DNA of 64,000 nucleotides from Azospirillum sp. TSH64 (lineage in GTDB: Bacteria; Pseudomonadota; Alphaproteobacteria; Azospirillales; Azospirillaceae): NCBI RefSeq assembly GCF_003116035.1, contig NZ_LGQW01000015.1, forward strand, positions 3,050,897-3,114,896, written 5' to 3'. Of this stretch, positions 56,229 through 64,000 are shown in pieces. The notes below the pieces were generated by a model. The model had not been told where the DNA came from and did not search any database. It saw only the letters and a list, made by a program, of their open reading frames with translations. Made by a program: the position numbers and the translations under genes. The number at the start of each line of letters is the position of its first letter. Position 1 is the first letter of the stretch.

Positions 56229-57616
56229 TGAGCGGCACCGGAACCGTCCATGTCATCGGCGCCGGGCTCGCCGGGCTGGCAGCCGCCGTCCGGCTGGTGG
56301 AGGCGGGGCGATGCGTGGCGCTCTACGATCAGGCACCGCAGGCCGGCGGCCGCTGCCGGAGCTTCCATGACGCGACGCTTGGCCGGCTGATCGACAACGG
56401 CAACCATATGGTGCTCAGCGGCAACCGGGCTTTGCTCGATTACGCCCGGCGGACCGGTGGAACGGATGCGCTGGAGGAACTGCGGCCGGCGGTCTTTCCC
56501 TTCCTCGATCTGCGCGACGGCGCCGCCTGGACCCTGCGCCCGGGAGGGCTGTGGCTGTTCGACCCGGCGCGCCGGGTGCCGGGCAGCCGACCGCTCGACT
56601 ATCTCGCCGCCCTGCGCTGCCTGACGGCCGGGCGAGCGCACTCCGTCGCCAACCGCCTTCCTCCCGGTGGAGCGCTGTTCGAGCCGCTGTGGCGCCCTCT
56701 GGCGGTGTCTGCGCTGAACGGGCCGATGGAGCGCATCTCGGCCCGCCTGTTCGGCGCGGTGCTGCGGGAGACGCTGCTGCGCGGTGAGGCCGCCTGCCGG
56801 CCGGTTCTGGCGCTGCGCGGCCTGTCCGCCGCCTTCGTCGAGCCGGCCCTGGCGCGCTTGCGGTCGGCCGGTGCGGCGCTGCATCTCGGCGTCCGGGTCG
56901 ATGGGCTGACCTTCGATCAGGACCGCGTGAGCGGATTTGCCGCCGCTGGCAGCGCCGTGACGCTCGGACCGCTCGACAGCATGATCGTCGCGGCACCGGC
57001 CTGGGTGGCGGAACGACTGGTTCCGGGGTTGACCGTGCCGCCGCCGGGGCCAGCCATCGTCAATCTGCATTTCCAGCTCGATGGGCCGGTGCGGCTGCCG
57101 GGCGGCCTGCCCTTCGTCGGGCTGGTCGGCGGGACCGCGGAATGGCTGTTCGCCCGCGATGACCTGCTGTCGGTCACCGTCAGCGATGCGGATGGGCTGG
57201 CCGATCTTCCGGCCGGGGAGATCGCCGGCCGGCTGTGGGCGGAGATCGCTCCCCACCTTTGCCCGGCACCGCGACTCGGGGGCCCGATTCCGCCCTTCCG
57301 CGTGGTGAAGGAGCGGCGGGCGACCCCCGACCAGTCTCCCGAATCGGTGACGCGTCGACCGGTGACGCGCACGCGGTGGAGCAACCTGACGCTGGCCGGC
57401 GACTGGACGGAAACGGGACTTCCCGCCACCTTGGAAGCCGCCGTGCGCTCGGGAAACCGGGCGGCGGAGGCGACTTTGTCGAATGGAAATAACCCTATAC
57501 GACGTTCGAGAGTGTTTCCGGCCTTCACAAGCTTCCGTCATCGGCCTATTTGGACGGACGGAGGTGCCGTGCTCGCAAGGCCCGGCCCGGAAGGACAATC
57601 AAAGAAGAGAGGGTAA
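56228..57616 (+). CDS. hpnE: Hydroxysqualene dehydroxylase HpnE
   Basis: A 462-residue FAD-dependent amine-oxidase-like enzyme that reduces hydroxysqualene to squalene. The dinucleotide motif VHVIGAGLAGLAAAVRL is at the N-terminus, with GGRCRSFHD after it and the C-terminal FAD signature LAGDWTETGLPATLEAAVRSG. After that signature comes a tail of about 45 residues (SNGNNPIRRSRVFPAFTSF...) with lower GC and no family likeness. It runs to a stop only 5 bp before sodB. The tail may be read-through into sodB leader DNA. Confidence 0.92.
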   Translation: MSGTGTVHVIGAGLAGLAAAVRLVEAGRCVALYDQAPQAGGRCRSFHDATLGRLIDNGNHMVLSGNRALLDYARRTGGTDALEELRPAVFPFLDLRDGAAWTLRPGGLWLFDPARRVPGSRPLDYLAALRCLTAGRAHSVANRLPPGGALFEPLWRPLAVSALNGPMERISARLFGAVLRETLLRGEAACRPVLALRGLSAAFVEPALARLRSAGAALHLGVRVDGLTFDQDRVSGFAAAGSAVTLGPLDSMIVAAPAWVAERLVPGLTVPPPGPAIVNLHFQLDGPVRLPGGLPFVGLVGGTAEWLFARDDLLSVTVSDADGLADLPAGEIAGRLWAEIAPHLCPAPRLGGPIPPFRVVKERRATPDQSPESVTRRPVTRTRWSNLTLAGDWTETGLPATLEAAVRSGNRAAEATLSNGNNPIRRSRVFPAFTSFRHRPIWTDGGAVLARPGPEGQSKKRG

Positions 57617-57621
57617 ATCAA

Positions 57622-58215
57622 ATGGCGTTCGAACTTCCGCCGCTTCCGTATGCGTACGACGCTCTGGCTCCGTATATCTCGTCGGAGACCCTGCACCTGC
57701 ACCATGACAAGCACCACCAGACCTACGTCACCAACCTGAACAACCTGACCAAGGACACCCCGCTGGCCGACGCCAGCCTGGAGGAGGTCATCAAGGCCTC
57801 TGCCGGCGATTCGTCCAAGGTCGGCATCTTCAACAACGCCGCCCAGGTGTGGAACCACACCTTCTTCTGGCAGTGCCTGAAGAAGGACGGCGGCAAGATG
57901 CCGGCCGCCCTGGAGCAGCGCATCGTCGCCGACTTCGGCAGCGTCGAGAAGTTCAAGGAAGAGCTGACCCAGGCCGCCCTGACCCAGTTCGGCTCGGGCT
58001 GGGCCTGGCTGTACCTGGACGGCGGCAAGCTGAAGGTCGGCAAGACCGGCAACGCCGACACCCCGCTGGCCCACGGCCAGAAGCCGCTGTTCACCATCGA
58101 CGTGTGGGAGCATGCCTATTACGTCGATTTCCAGAACCGCCGCGCCGACTTCGTGAAGGCGGTCATCGACAATCTCGCCAACTGGGACTTCGCCGCCGAG
58201 CAGCTGGCTGCGTAA
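57622..58215 (+). CDS. sodB: Superoxide dismutase, Fe type
   Basis: The 197-residue enzyme removes superoxide in the cytoplasm. Metal ligands are visible in LHLHHDKHHQTYV, NHTFFW and DVWEHAYYVDF. The Gln in NNAAQVWNHTF favours the Fe-type subgroup. The ATG at 57622 follows AGAGAGGG. Its promoter probably lies inside the last 150 bp of hpnE, where GC content drops. A strong hairpin ends the transcript. Confidence 0.96.
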   Translation: MAFELPPLPYAYDALAPYISSETLHLHHDKHHQTYVTNLNNLTKDTPLADASLEEVIKASAGDSSKVGIFNNAAQVWNHTFFWQCLKKDGGKMPAALEQRIVADFGSVEKFKEELTQAALTQFGSGWAWLYLDGGKLKVGKTGNADTPLAHGQKPLFTIDVWEHAYYVDFQNRRADFVKAVIDNLANWDFAAEQLAA

Positions 58216-58240
58216 GGTTCCCTGTCGAGGGATGAAAAAG

Positions 58241-58266
58241 CAAAGGCGCCCGAAAGGGCGCCTTTG
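58241..58266. terminator. Bidirectional terminator after sodB
   Basis: CAAAGGCGCCC-GAAA-GGGCGCCTTTG is an 11-bp perfect stem with a stable GAAA tetraloop between the convergent sodB and Mth938-domain genes; an A-run precedes it, serving as the T-run on the minus strand. Confidence 0.85.
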
Positions 58267-58291
58267 TAGTTTCTGGAGAGGATGACCGGCC

Positions 58292-58669
58292 TTAAACCGG
58301 CAGCATCGCCGCCGCCACCCGCCGGCCCTCAGCCAGCAGGACATTGTAGGTCCGGCACACCGCACGGCTGTCCATCAGCTCCACCACGACGCCCTGCTCG
58401 CGCAGTTCAAGACGCAGCGCCTTCGGGATCATGCGCATGGTGCCGCCGGTGCCGAGCAGTAGGATCTCCACCTTCGGCTCAGCCGCCAGCACCGGAGCGA
58501 AGTCGCCCACCGACAGGGAGGCGACGTCGGTCGCGTCCCATGCCAGGGTGCGGTCCGGCAGGACAATCACCGAGCCGACGCGCCACTGGCCGGAAATGCA
58601 GAACTGTCCCGGACCGTAGCCGTCGATGACCTGACGGTCCGACGGGATCATCGGCATGATGTCGGCCAT
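58292..58669 (-). CDS. Mth938-domain (NDUFAF3-like) protein
   Basis: The 125-residue protein has the DUF498/Mth938 fold signature: IDGYGPGQFCISGQWRVGSV, KVEILLLGTGGTMRMIPKAL and VELMDSRAVCRTYNVLLAEG. Mitochondrial NDUFAF3 in this family assists complex I assembly. It sits directly downstream of secF (30 bp), the usual alphaproteobacterial position. The hpn and sodB genes separate it from the NDUFAF6-like gene. Confidence 0.9.
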   Translation of the reverse strand: MADIMPMIPSDRQVIDGYGPGQFCISGQWRVGSVIVLPDRTLAWDATDVASLSVGDFAPVLAAEPKVEILLLGTGGTMRMIPKALRLELREQGVVVELMDSRAVCRTYNVLLAEGRRVAAAMLPV

Positions 58670-58699
58670 GCTGCCCTCTCCTTCCCCAAACGTCCGGCG

Positions 58700-59656
58700 T
58701 TACGGTGTGGTAGCCGGGGTGTTGCCCGCCGAAGCGGCGTCGGGAGAACCGCGCCGCAGGCGGTTCTCGCCAAGGAACAGCAAGATGGGGGCGGCAATGA
58801 ACACCGACGAGCTGGTCGCAAGGATAACGCCGAAGATCAGCACGATGCCGAAGTCCTGCAACGCCTCGCCGCCGAACAGTGCCAGCGGAATGATCGACAG
58901 CAGGGTGCAGACGGAGGTGCCGACGGTGCGGTTCAGCGTCTCGTTGATCGACATGTCGATCAGGTCGCGCAGCGGCATCTTCTTGTAGATGCGCAGATTC
59001 TCGCGCATGCGGTCATAAACGACGACCTTGTCGTTCACCGAATAGCCCATGACGGTCAGGATCGCCGCCACGGCCGTCAGGTTGAACTGGATATCGGTGA
59101 TGGCGTAGAAGCCGACGATCTTGGTGATGTCGAGGATCAGCGTCACCACCGCGCCGAAGCCGAACTGCCATTCAAAGCGGAACCAGATGTAGACCAGCAT
59201 CGCCAGCATGGCGAGGCCCAGCGCCAGCATGCCGTTGGCGAACAGCTCGCCGCTGACCGATGCGCCGACCGCTTCGACACGGCGAACCTGGGTGCCGGGG
59301 ATGGACTGGGCCAGCGTGTTGCGCACCTTGTCGGCAGCGACCTGCTGGGCGGCGTCATCGCCGGGCTGCCGCTCGAGACGGATCAGCACGTCCTGAGGCG
59401 ACCCGAACTCCTGCAATGCCACCTGCCCCATGCCGAGGCCGGACAGCGTGTGGCGCAGCGAGGCGAAGTCGGCGGCCTGCGGCGTGCGGGCCTCGATGAC
59501 GATGCCGCCACGGAAGTCGATGCCGTAATTCAGGCCGGGGTGGAAGAACAGGACGATGGACGCGATGGACAGGATCGCCGACACGACGAGGCCGGCGATG
59601 CGGCCGTTCATGAAGGGGATCTTGGTGTTGTCGGGGACGAGGCGGAGATGGAACAT
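58700..59656 (-). CDS. secF: Protein translocase subunit SecF
   Basis: A 318-residue membrane protein with six helices. It shows the SecF N-terminus IPFMNGR, first periplasmic motif GLNYGIDFRGG, and the RND core MGYSVNDKVVVYDRMREN and INETLNRTVGTS. Works with SecD to use the proton gradient for late translocation. It starts 11 bp after secD. Confidence 0.96.
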   Translation of the reverse strand: MFHLRLVPDNTKIPFMNGRIAGLVVSAILSIASIVLFFHPGLNYGIDFRGGIVIEARTPQAADFASLRHTLSGLGMGQVALQEFGSPQDVLIRLERQPGDDAAQQVAADKVRNTLAQSIPGTQVRRVEAVGASVSGELFANGMLALGLAMLAMLVYIWFRFEWQFGFGAVVTLILDITKIVGFYAITDIQFNLTAVAAILTVMGYSVNDKVVVYDRMRENLRIYKKMPLRDLIDMSINETLNRTVGTSVCTLLSIIPLALFGGEALQDFGIVLIFGVILATSSSVFIAAPILLFLGENRLRRGSPDAASAGNTPATTP

Positions 59657-59667
59657 CGGATGACCTC

Positions 59668-61266
59668 TCAGACCGGCAACACGGCCGGACGCGTCCGGCG
59701 CAGCCACGTCACCATCATCAGGCGCACAAGCACCGTGGCGGTGAACATGGAGATGAGGATGCCGAAGGTGATGGTGACGGCGAAGCCCTTGATGGTGCCG
59801 GTGCCGAAGACGAACAGCAGCGCCATCTTGATGGCCGTCGTCAGGTTGCTGTCGACGATGGTGCTGTAGGCGCGGCTGAAGCCGGCCTCCATCGAGGCGA
59901 AGACCCCGCGGCCCTTCTTCGTCTCCTCGCGGATGCGCTCGTTGATCAGGATGTTGGCATCGACCGCCAGGCCGAGCGACAGCAGCACGCCGGCAATGCC
60001 CGGCAGCGTCAACGTGGCCTGCAGCAGCGACAGCGCCGCGAGCGTCAGCACGAGGTTGATGAACAGCGCCGAGCAGGCGAAGGCACCGAACAGCCCGTAG
60101 CAGGCGATCATATAGACGCAGACCATCACGAAACCGACGACGACGGCAGTCAGGCCGGCACGGATCGAATCGGCGCCCAGATCGGGACCGACGGTCCGCT
60201 CCTCGATCACCTTCAGCGGGGCCGGCAAGGCGCCAGCACGCAGCAGGACGGCGAGGTCGTTGGCGTTGGCGGCGGTGAAGTTGCCGCTGATCTGGCCGCG
60301 GCCACCGGTGATCGGCTCGCGGATCACCGGGGCGCTGATGACCTTGTTGTCGAGCACGATGGCGAAGGGCCGGCCGACATTCTGCTTGGTCACCTCGGCG
60401 AACCGGTTGGCGCCGGCGGTGTTGAACTCGAAGTTCACCACCCATTCGCCGGTCTGCGGGTTGGTGCCCGCCGACGCGTTCTGCAGCGTGGCGCCGTCGA
60501 CCTCGACCTTCTTGCGGATGACGTATTTGGACTGGTAGCGGTCGCCTTCGGTCGACGGCAGGATCTCGGATCCCGGAGGGGCGCGGCCGGTGCTGGGATC
60601 GGCGTTCACGTCGACCAGGCGGAAGGTCATCTTGGCGGTGGTGCCGAGCAGCCGCTTGATGCGGTCGGGATCTTCGACGCCGGGCAACTGGACCAGGATG
60701 CGGTCGTTGCCCTGGCGGGCGATGGTCGGCTCGTTCACGCCGGTCTCGTCGATGCGGCGGCGGACGATCTCGATCGACTGCTCGATGGCCTGGGTGGCGC
60801 GGTCGCGCAGCGCGACCTCGCTCAGCGCCACGGTCACCGTGCCGCCGTTGACGGTCACGTCAAGGTCCGGCTGCCCACCGCCCAGAGCCGTGCGGCCCAC
60901 CGGGCTGGAGAGCTGGCGCAGGGCCTTCACGGCTTCCTCAGCCTGGGCCGGGTCGCGCAGCTGGACGGTGACGGCGCGCTCGCCGGCGTTCAGCGCGGTG
61001 TAGCCGACATTGGCGGTGCGCAGCTGCTGCCGTGCGCCGTCCACCAGACCTTCCACGCGGTCGCGGATGACGGTGGCCATGTCGACTTCAAGCAACAGAT
61101 GCGATCCGCCGCGCAGGTCGAGACCCAGCGACACCCGGGTGTTGGCGTACCAGGACGGCAGCGCCGCCAGCGTGTCGCGGCCCATGAAGTTGGGCAGCAT
61201 CAGGATGAACCCGGCGATGCAGGTCGCCAGGATCAGGTAAATCTTCCAGCGCGAAAAATAGAGCAT
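59668..61266 (-). CDS. secD: Protein translocase subunit SecD
   Basis: A 532-residue protein with first helix (WKIYLILATCIAGFILMLP), SecD motif LGLDLRGGSHLLLEVD, P1 head domain (VTKQNVGRPFAIVLDNKVIS) and RND motif LGLAVDANILINERIREE. Length and motif order are canonical. It lies between yajC (125 bp upstream) and secF. Confidence 0.97.
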   Translation of the reverse strand: MLYFSRWKIYLILATCIAGFILMLPNFMGRDTLAALPSWYANTRVSLGLDLRGGSHLLLEVDMATVIRDRVEGLVDGARQQLRTANVGYTALNAGERAVTVQLRDPAQAEEAVKALRQLSSPVGRTALGGGQPDLDVTVNGGTVTVALSEVALRDRATQAIEQSIEIVRRRIDETGVNEPTIARQGNDRILVQLPGVEDPDRIKRLLGTTAKMTFRLVDVNADPSTGRAPPGSEILPSTEGDRYQSKYVIRKKVEVDGATLQNASAGTNPQTGEWVVNFEFNTAGANRFAEVTKQNVGRPFAIVLDNKVISAPVIREPITGGRGQISGNFTAANANDLAVLLRAGALPAPLKVIEERTVGPDLGADSIRAGLTAVVVGFVMVCVYMIACYGLFGAFACSALFINLVLTLAALSLLQATLTLPGIAGVLLSLGLAVDANILINERIREETKKGRGVFASMEAGFSRAYSTIVDSNLTTAIKMALLFVFGTGTIKGFAVTITFGILISMFTATVLVRLMMVTWLRRTRPAVLPV

Positions 61267-61391
61267 GCGTCACTCGAATCCGATCAGACACCCGGTCCGG
61301 GCGACCGGCCCGCCCCGTCGACGGGGCGAGCGGCCGGACCGGACGGGAAGCGCCTTCGGGCCGACCCGTGGAAGAGGGGCCCGGCTGCGGC

Positions 61392-61817
61392 TTACTTGCG
61401 GCCGAACAGCTTGCCGATCCCGCCGGCGGCGGTGGTGTCGGCCGGCTTGACTTCACCCTCGGCGGCCGGAGCGGCGTCGCCGCCGGACTTGCCGGCCGGC
61501 TCGGTCTTGGCGAGCACCAGATTGACGGTCGAGCGCAGGCAGCGCACGCGCACATTCTCCGCGATCTCGACGGTGATCTCGTCGTCGGTGCCGACCTTGG
61601 TGACGATGCCGATGATGCCGCCGCCGGTCACGACGCGGTCGCCGCGGCGGATGGCCGACAGCATCGCCTTATGCTCTTTCATCTTCTTCTGCTGCGGACG
61701 GATCAGCAGGAAGTAGAAGACGACGAAGATCAGGATCAGCGGCGCGAACTGGACGAGCATGTCACCGCCGCCGCCAGCCGGGGCCGCCGTCTGTGCATAA
61801 GCCGTCGAAACGAACAT
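61392..61817 (-). CDS. yajC: Preprotein translocase accessory subunit YajC
   Basis: The 141-residue protein has one membrane helix (MLVQFAPLILIFVVFYFLLI) followed by RPQQKKMKEHKAMLSAIRRGD and VVTGGGIIGIVTKV, the YajC hallmark. A basic/alanine-rich tail ends GKLFGRK. AAGGAGC precedes the ATG at 61817. First gene of yajC-secD-secF. Confidence 0.96.
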   Translation of the reverse strand: MFVSTAYAQTAAPAGGGGDMLVQFAPLILIFVVFYFLLIRPQQKKMKEHKAMLSAIRRGDRVVTGGGIIGIVTKVGTDDEITVEIAENVRVRCLRSTVNLVLAKTEPAGKSGGDAAPAAEGEVKPADTTAAGGIGKLFGRK

Positions 61818-62042
61818 CTGGAAGCTCCTTACAGGTTTGGTCTCGGCACCGGATCGGCGTTCCGCCGGGACGCCGCGACTATAGCCGCCCATGACCGGGA
61901 TGCAATGGTGATGCGCCACAATCCGCGGGCGCACCACAGCTTGTGTGCTTGCCTTGCTGTGTTACGGTGCGAAGGCGTCGGAAAGATGGCTGCGCGGGCA
62001 CCCACTTTCCATGGAACATCCAGAAAAAATTTCCGGAAAATT

Positions 62043-62924
62043 ATGTCGCAATCCATCGAAAAGTCCGGTGCCGATCAGGCGCTCGTCCCTTTGCTGACCC
62101 GCATTGCCGAGGCGCTGGAACGTCTCGCCCCGCCGCCGGACCGGCCGCTGGACTTCGGTGCGGCGGACGCCTTCGTCTGGCATCCCGATCCCGACCGCCT
62201 GGAAGGGGTCCCGGTGGTCAACCGCGTCGACATCATGCTTCTTCAAGGCATCGAGCGGCAGCGGGAGATCCTGCTGGACAACACCCGCCGCTTCGCCGCC
62301 GGCCTGCCGGCCAACAACGCCCTGCTGTGGGGGGCCCGCGGCACCGGCAAAAGCTCGCTGGTCAAGGCCGCCCACGCCGCCATCTGCACAGAGCGGCCGG
62401 GCGAACTGGCGCTGGTGGAAATCCACCGCGAGGACATTCCCACCCTGCCCCGCCTGCTGAGCCGGCTGAAGGGCGAGGTACGCCGCTTCATCCTGTTCTG
62501 CGACGACCTGTCCTTCGATCATGACGACGCCTATTACAAGTCGCTGAAGGCGGTGCTGGACGGCGGCATCGAAGGGCGGCCGGACAATGTGGTGTTCTAC
62601 GCCACCTCTAACCGCCGGCACCTGATGCCGCGCGACATGATCGAGAACGAGCGGTCGACCGCCATCAACCCGGCGGAAGCGGTCGAGGAGAAGGTGTCGC
62701 TGTCGGACCGCTTCGGTCTGTGGCTCGGCTTCCACAACTGCGACCAGGACACCTACTTCGCGATGATCGAGGGCTATGTCCGCCATTTCGGCCTGGAGAT
62801 CCCGGAAGACCGGCTGCGAGCCGAGGCCGTGGAATGGTCGGTCACGCGCGGAAGCCGGTCGGGCCGGGTCGCGTGGCAGTTCATCCAGGACTTGGCTGGC
62901 CGCCTCGGGAAGCCCCTTCGCTGA
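62043..62924 (+). CDS. DUF815 family AAA-type ATPase
   Basis: A 293-residue protein with Walker A LLWGARGTGKSSLVKA, Walker B RFILFCDDLSFD and sensor VVFYATSNRRHLMPRDM, characteristic of DUF815 ATPases (YraG/ORC-like fold). The function is unknown. Divergent from yajC and overlapping the convergent M23 gene by 44 bp. The ATG at 62043 follows an unusually AT-rich stretch. Confidence 0.9.
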   Translation: MSQSIEKSGADQALVPLLTRIAEALERLAPPPDRPLDFGAADAFVWHPDPDRLEGVPVVNRVDIMLLQGIERQREILLDNTRRFAAGLPANNALLWGARGTGKSSLVKAAHAAICTERPGELALVEIHREDIPTLPRLLSRLKGEVRRFILFCDDLSFDHDDAYYKSLKAVLDGGIEGRPDNVVFYATSNRRHLMPRDMIENERSTAINPAEAVEEKVSLSDRFGLWLGFHNCDQDTYFAMIEGYVRHFGLEIPEDRLRAEAVEWSVTRGSRSGRVAWQFIQDLAGRLGKPLR

Positions 62925-64000
62925 CCTTGCGGTCCATCTGGTCGCTCGGGTCGACGGCCTGGCTGCCCTTGCGCAGCTCGAAATGCAGCTGGGGCGAGGA
63001 CACGCCGCCGGTCTGGCCGACCCGGGCGATCACCTGCCCCCGCTTCACCGACGCGCCGCGCTCCACCTCGATCTTGTCGAGGTGGGCGTAGGCGGTGATC
63101 CAGCCGTCGGAATGCTTCAGCAGCAGCAGGTTGCCGAAGCCGCGCAGCTCGTTGCCGGCATAGGCGACAACACCGTTGTCGGCGGCGACCACGGCGGTGC
63201 CCTTCGGGGCGGCGATGTTCAGCCCGTCATTGTGCAGCCCGTCCGGCTTCGGCCCATAGCCGGAGAGCAGCTTGCCCTTCACCGGCCACAGGAAGCGGGC
63301 GCCGCCGCGCGGTGGCGGGGCGCCGACCTCGGCCTTCGGTTCCGGCTTGGGCGGCGCGGCTGCGGCAACCTCCTGCTGCGGAGCGGCGGCAGGCGGAGCG
63401 GCTTGTGGGGCTGGTGCCGGAATCGGCGTTGCCGCCGGCTTGCTGCCGGGCGGACGCAGCATGGTCGGCGCCTGGCCCGGCTGATAGGCGGCGTCGCCGG
63501 TTGCGGCAGGAGGCGCCGCGGCCGGTTCCGGCGCGGCCCCAGGCTTGGACGGCGGCGGCAGCGGCGTTGCGGCGATGCTGCCGGAGGATGCGGAGCCTGA
63601 GGAGGACGCGCCGGGCGGCGGAAGCTCCGCCGCTTGTACCGACCCGCGACCGGCAGGCGAGCCCTGCGGCGTCAGCGGCACGGCACCGCCGGAAGCGACC
63701 CCGGAGGCAACCATGGTTCCATTGCCGTCGTTGCTGCCCGGCAGGCGCAGGGGTTGGCCGACCTGCACCGCATAGGGCGGGGTCAGGTTGTTCAGACGGC
63801 TCAGCTCACTGACGTCGACATTGTGCATCCGGGAAATGCTGTAGAGGCTGTCGCCCTTCTGCACGATGTACTGGCGCGAGGTCGGCAGCACCAGCCGCTG
63901 GCCGACCTCCAGCCGGTAGGGCGGAGCCAGCCTGTTGGCCTCGATCAGGTCGCGCAGCGGAACATTGTAGCGGCGCGACAGGCTATAGGCGCTGTCGCCT
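62881..64000 (-). CDS. LysM/M23 peptidoglycan-binding protein (NlpD/DipM-like), 5' end outside window
   Basis: Reading in from base 64000, two LysM repeats are visible (GDSAYSLSRRYNVPLRDLIE and YIVQKGDSLYSISRMHNVDV). A long Pro/Ala-rich linker and a C-terminal LytM/M23 domain follow. In the M23 domain the usual H-x-G-x-D zinc motif reads HNDGLNIAAPKG, with Asn for Asp, while AYAHLDKIEV and QLHFELRKG retain the later histidines. This resembles the degenerate NlpD/DipM activators of amidases. The N-terminal signal is cut off. 373 residues are seen. Confidence 0.9.
   Translation of the reverse strand, partial: GDSAYSLSRRYNVPLRDLIEANRLAPPYRLEVGQRLVLPTSRQYIVQKGDSLYSISRMHNVDVSELSRLNNLTPPYAVQVGQPLRLPGSNDGNGTMVASGVASGGAVPLTPQGSPAGRGSVQAAELPPPGASSSGSASSGSIAATPLPPPSKPGAAPEPAAAPPAATGDAAYQPGQAPTMLRPPGSKPAATPIPAPAPQAAPPAAAPQQEVAAAAPPKPEPKAEVGAPPPRGGARFLWPVKGKLLSGYGPKPDGLHNDGLNIAAPKGTAVVAADNGVVAYAGNELRGFGNLLLLKHSDGWITAYAHLDKIEVERGASVKRGQVIARVGQTGGVSSPQLHFELRKGSQAVDPSDQMDRKVSEGASRGGQPSPG

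Overview
The window is high-GC, densely packed chromosomal DNA of an alphaproteobacterium. Gene content and order (dusB/nifR3-ntrB-ntrC-ntrY-ntrX, hfq-hflX, hpnCDE hopanoid precursor genes, GAAC-N7-GAAC LexA boxes, yajC-secD-secF) point to the Rhodospirillales, most likely Azospirillum or a close relative. This is inferred from gene content only. It is mostly housekeeping chromosome. I see no insertion sequence, prophage, CRISPR array or rRNA, and one tRNA (Gln, TTG).

Layout. 1-1.5 kb: the 5' part of ispD (minus) diverges from a CcsA-like membrane protein. 1.6-9.2 kb: the nitrogen-control block dusB-ntrB-ntrC, then ntrY-ntrX. 9.2-14.7 kb: a dispersed palindromic repeat, a HAD phosphatase, hfq-hflX, two small unknown proteins (one a proline-rich exported protein), an inositol-monophosphatase-family enzyme and a two-domain universal stress protein. 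14.8-17.4 kb: a ThiZ-ThiX-ThiY pyrimidine/thiamine-precursor ABC transporter behind a TPP riboswitch. 17.5-23.7 kb: two nested hairpins in front of a histone-deacetylase-family gene, then an uncharacterised cluster (two membrane-anchored coiled-coil proteins, a large ParA-like ATPase with a substituted Walker motif, a divergent proline-rich protein and a stand-alone receiver protein). 23.7-24.6 kb: an SOS-type ssb. 24.6-30 kb: two divergent regulator/target pairs and a secreted RTX-type repeat protein. 30.1-37.2 kb: tRNA-Gln and a MoxR-DUF58-DUF4159-VWA/amidotransferase operon on the minus strand. 37.4-42.2 kb: DUF1285, Nudix, CCA/polyA polymerase, DUF2252 and an SDR. 42.3-48.5 kb: a polyphosphate module (ppx, ppk, SixA-like phosphatase, CYTH-CHAD protein). 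48.7-53.3 kb: uvrA, a small lipoprotein and trmFO. 53.4-58.7 kb: a complex-I-assembly-type squalene-synthase-fold protein, hpnC-hpnD-hpnE, sodB and a Mth938-domain protein. 58.7-64 kb: secF, secD, yajC, a DUF815 ATPase and a LysM/M23 cell-wall protein cut by the window end.

The most striking observation is a shared 18-bp block, AGAACACTCCATGAACAA. It covers the start of uvrA and recurs in opposite orientation upstream of ssb, 25 kb away. Both copies contain an alphaproteobacterial LexA box. Upstream of ssb the minus strand still reads MNKY-S-RG, like the UvrA N-terminus MNKYISVRG, before a stop after 17 codons. This looks like the scar of a former divergent uvrA/ssb arrangement. Other points worth attention are the ParA-like/coiled-coil cluster, the nested hairpins before the deacetylase gene, the tandem palindromes at the start of hpnD, the unusual C-terminal tail of HpnE that runs into the sodB leader, and three adjacent squalene-synthase-fold genes of which one lacks the catalytic aspartates.
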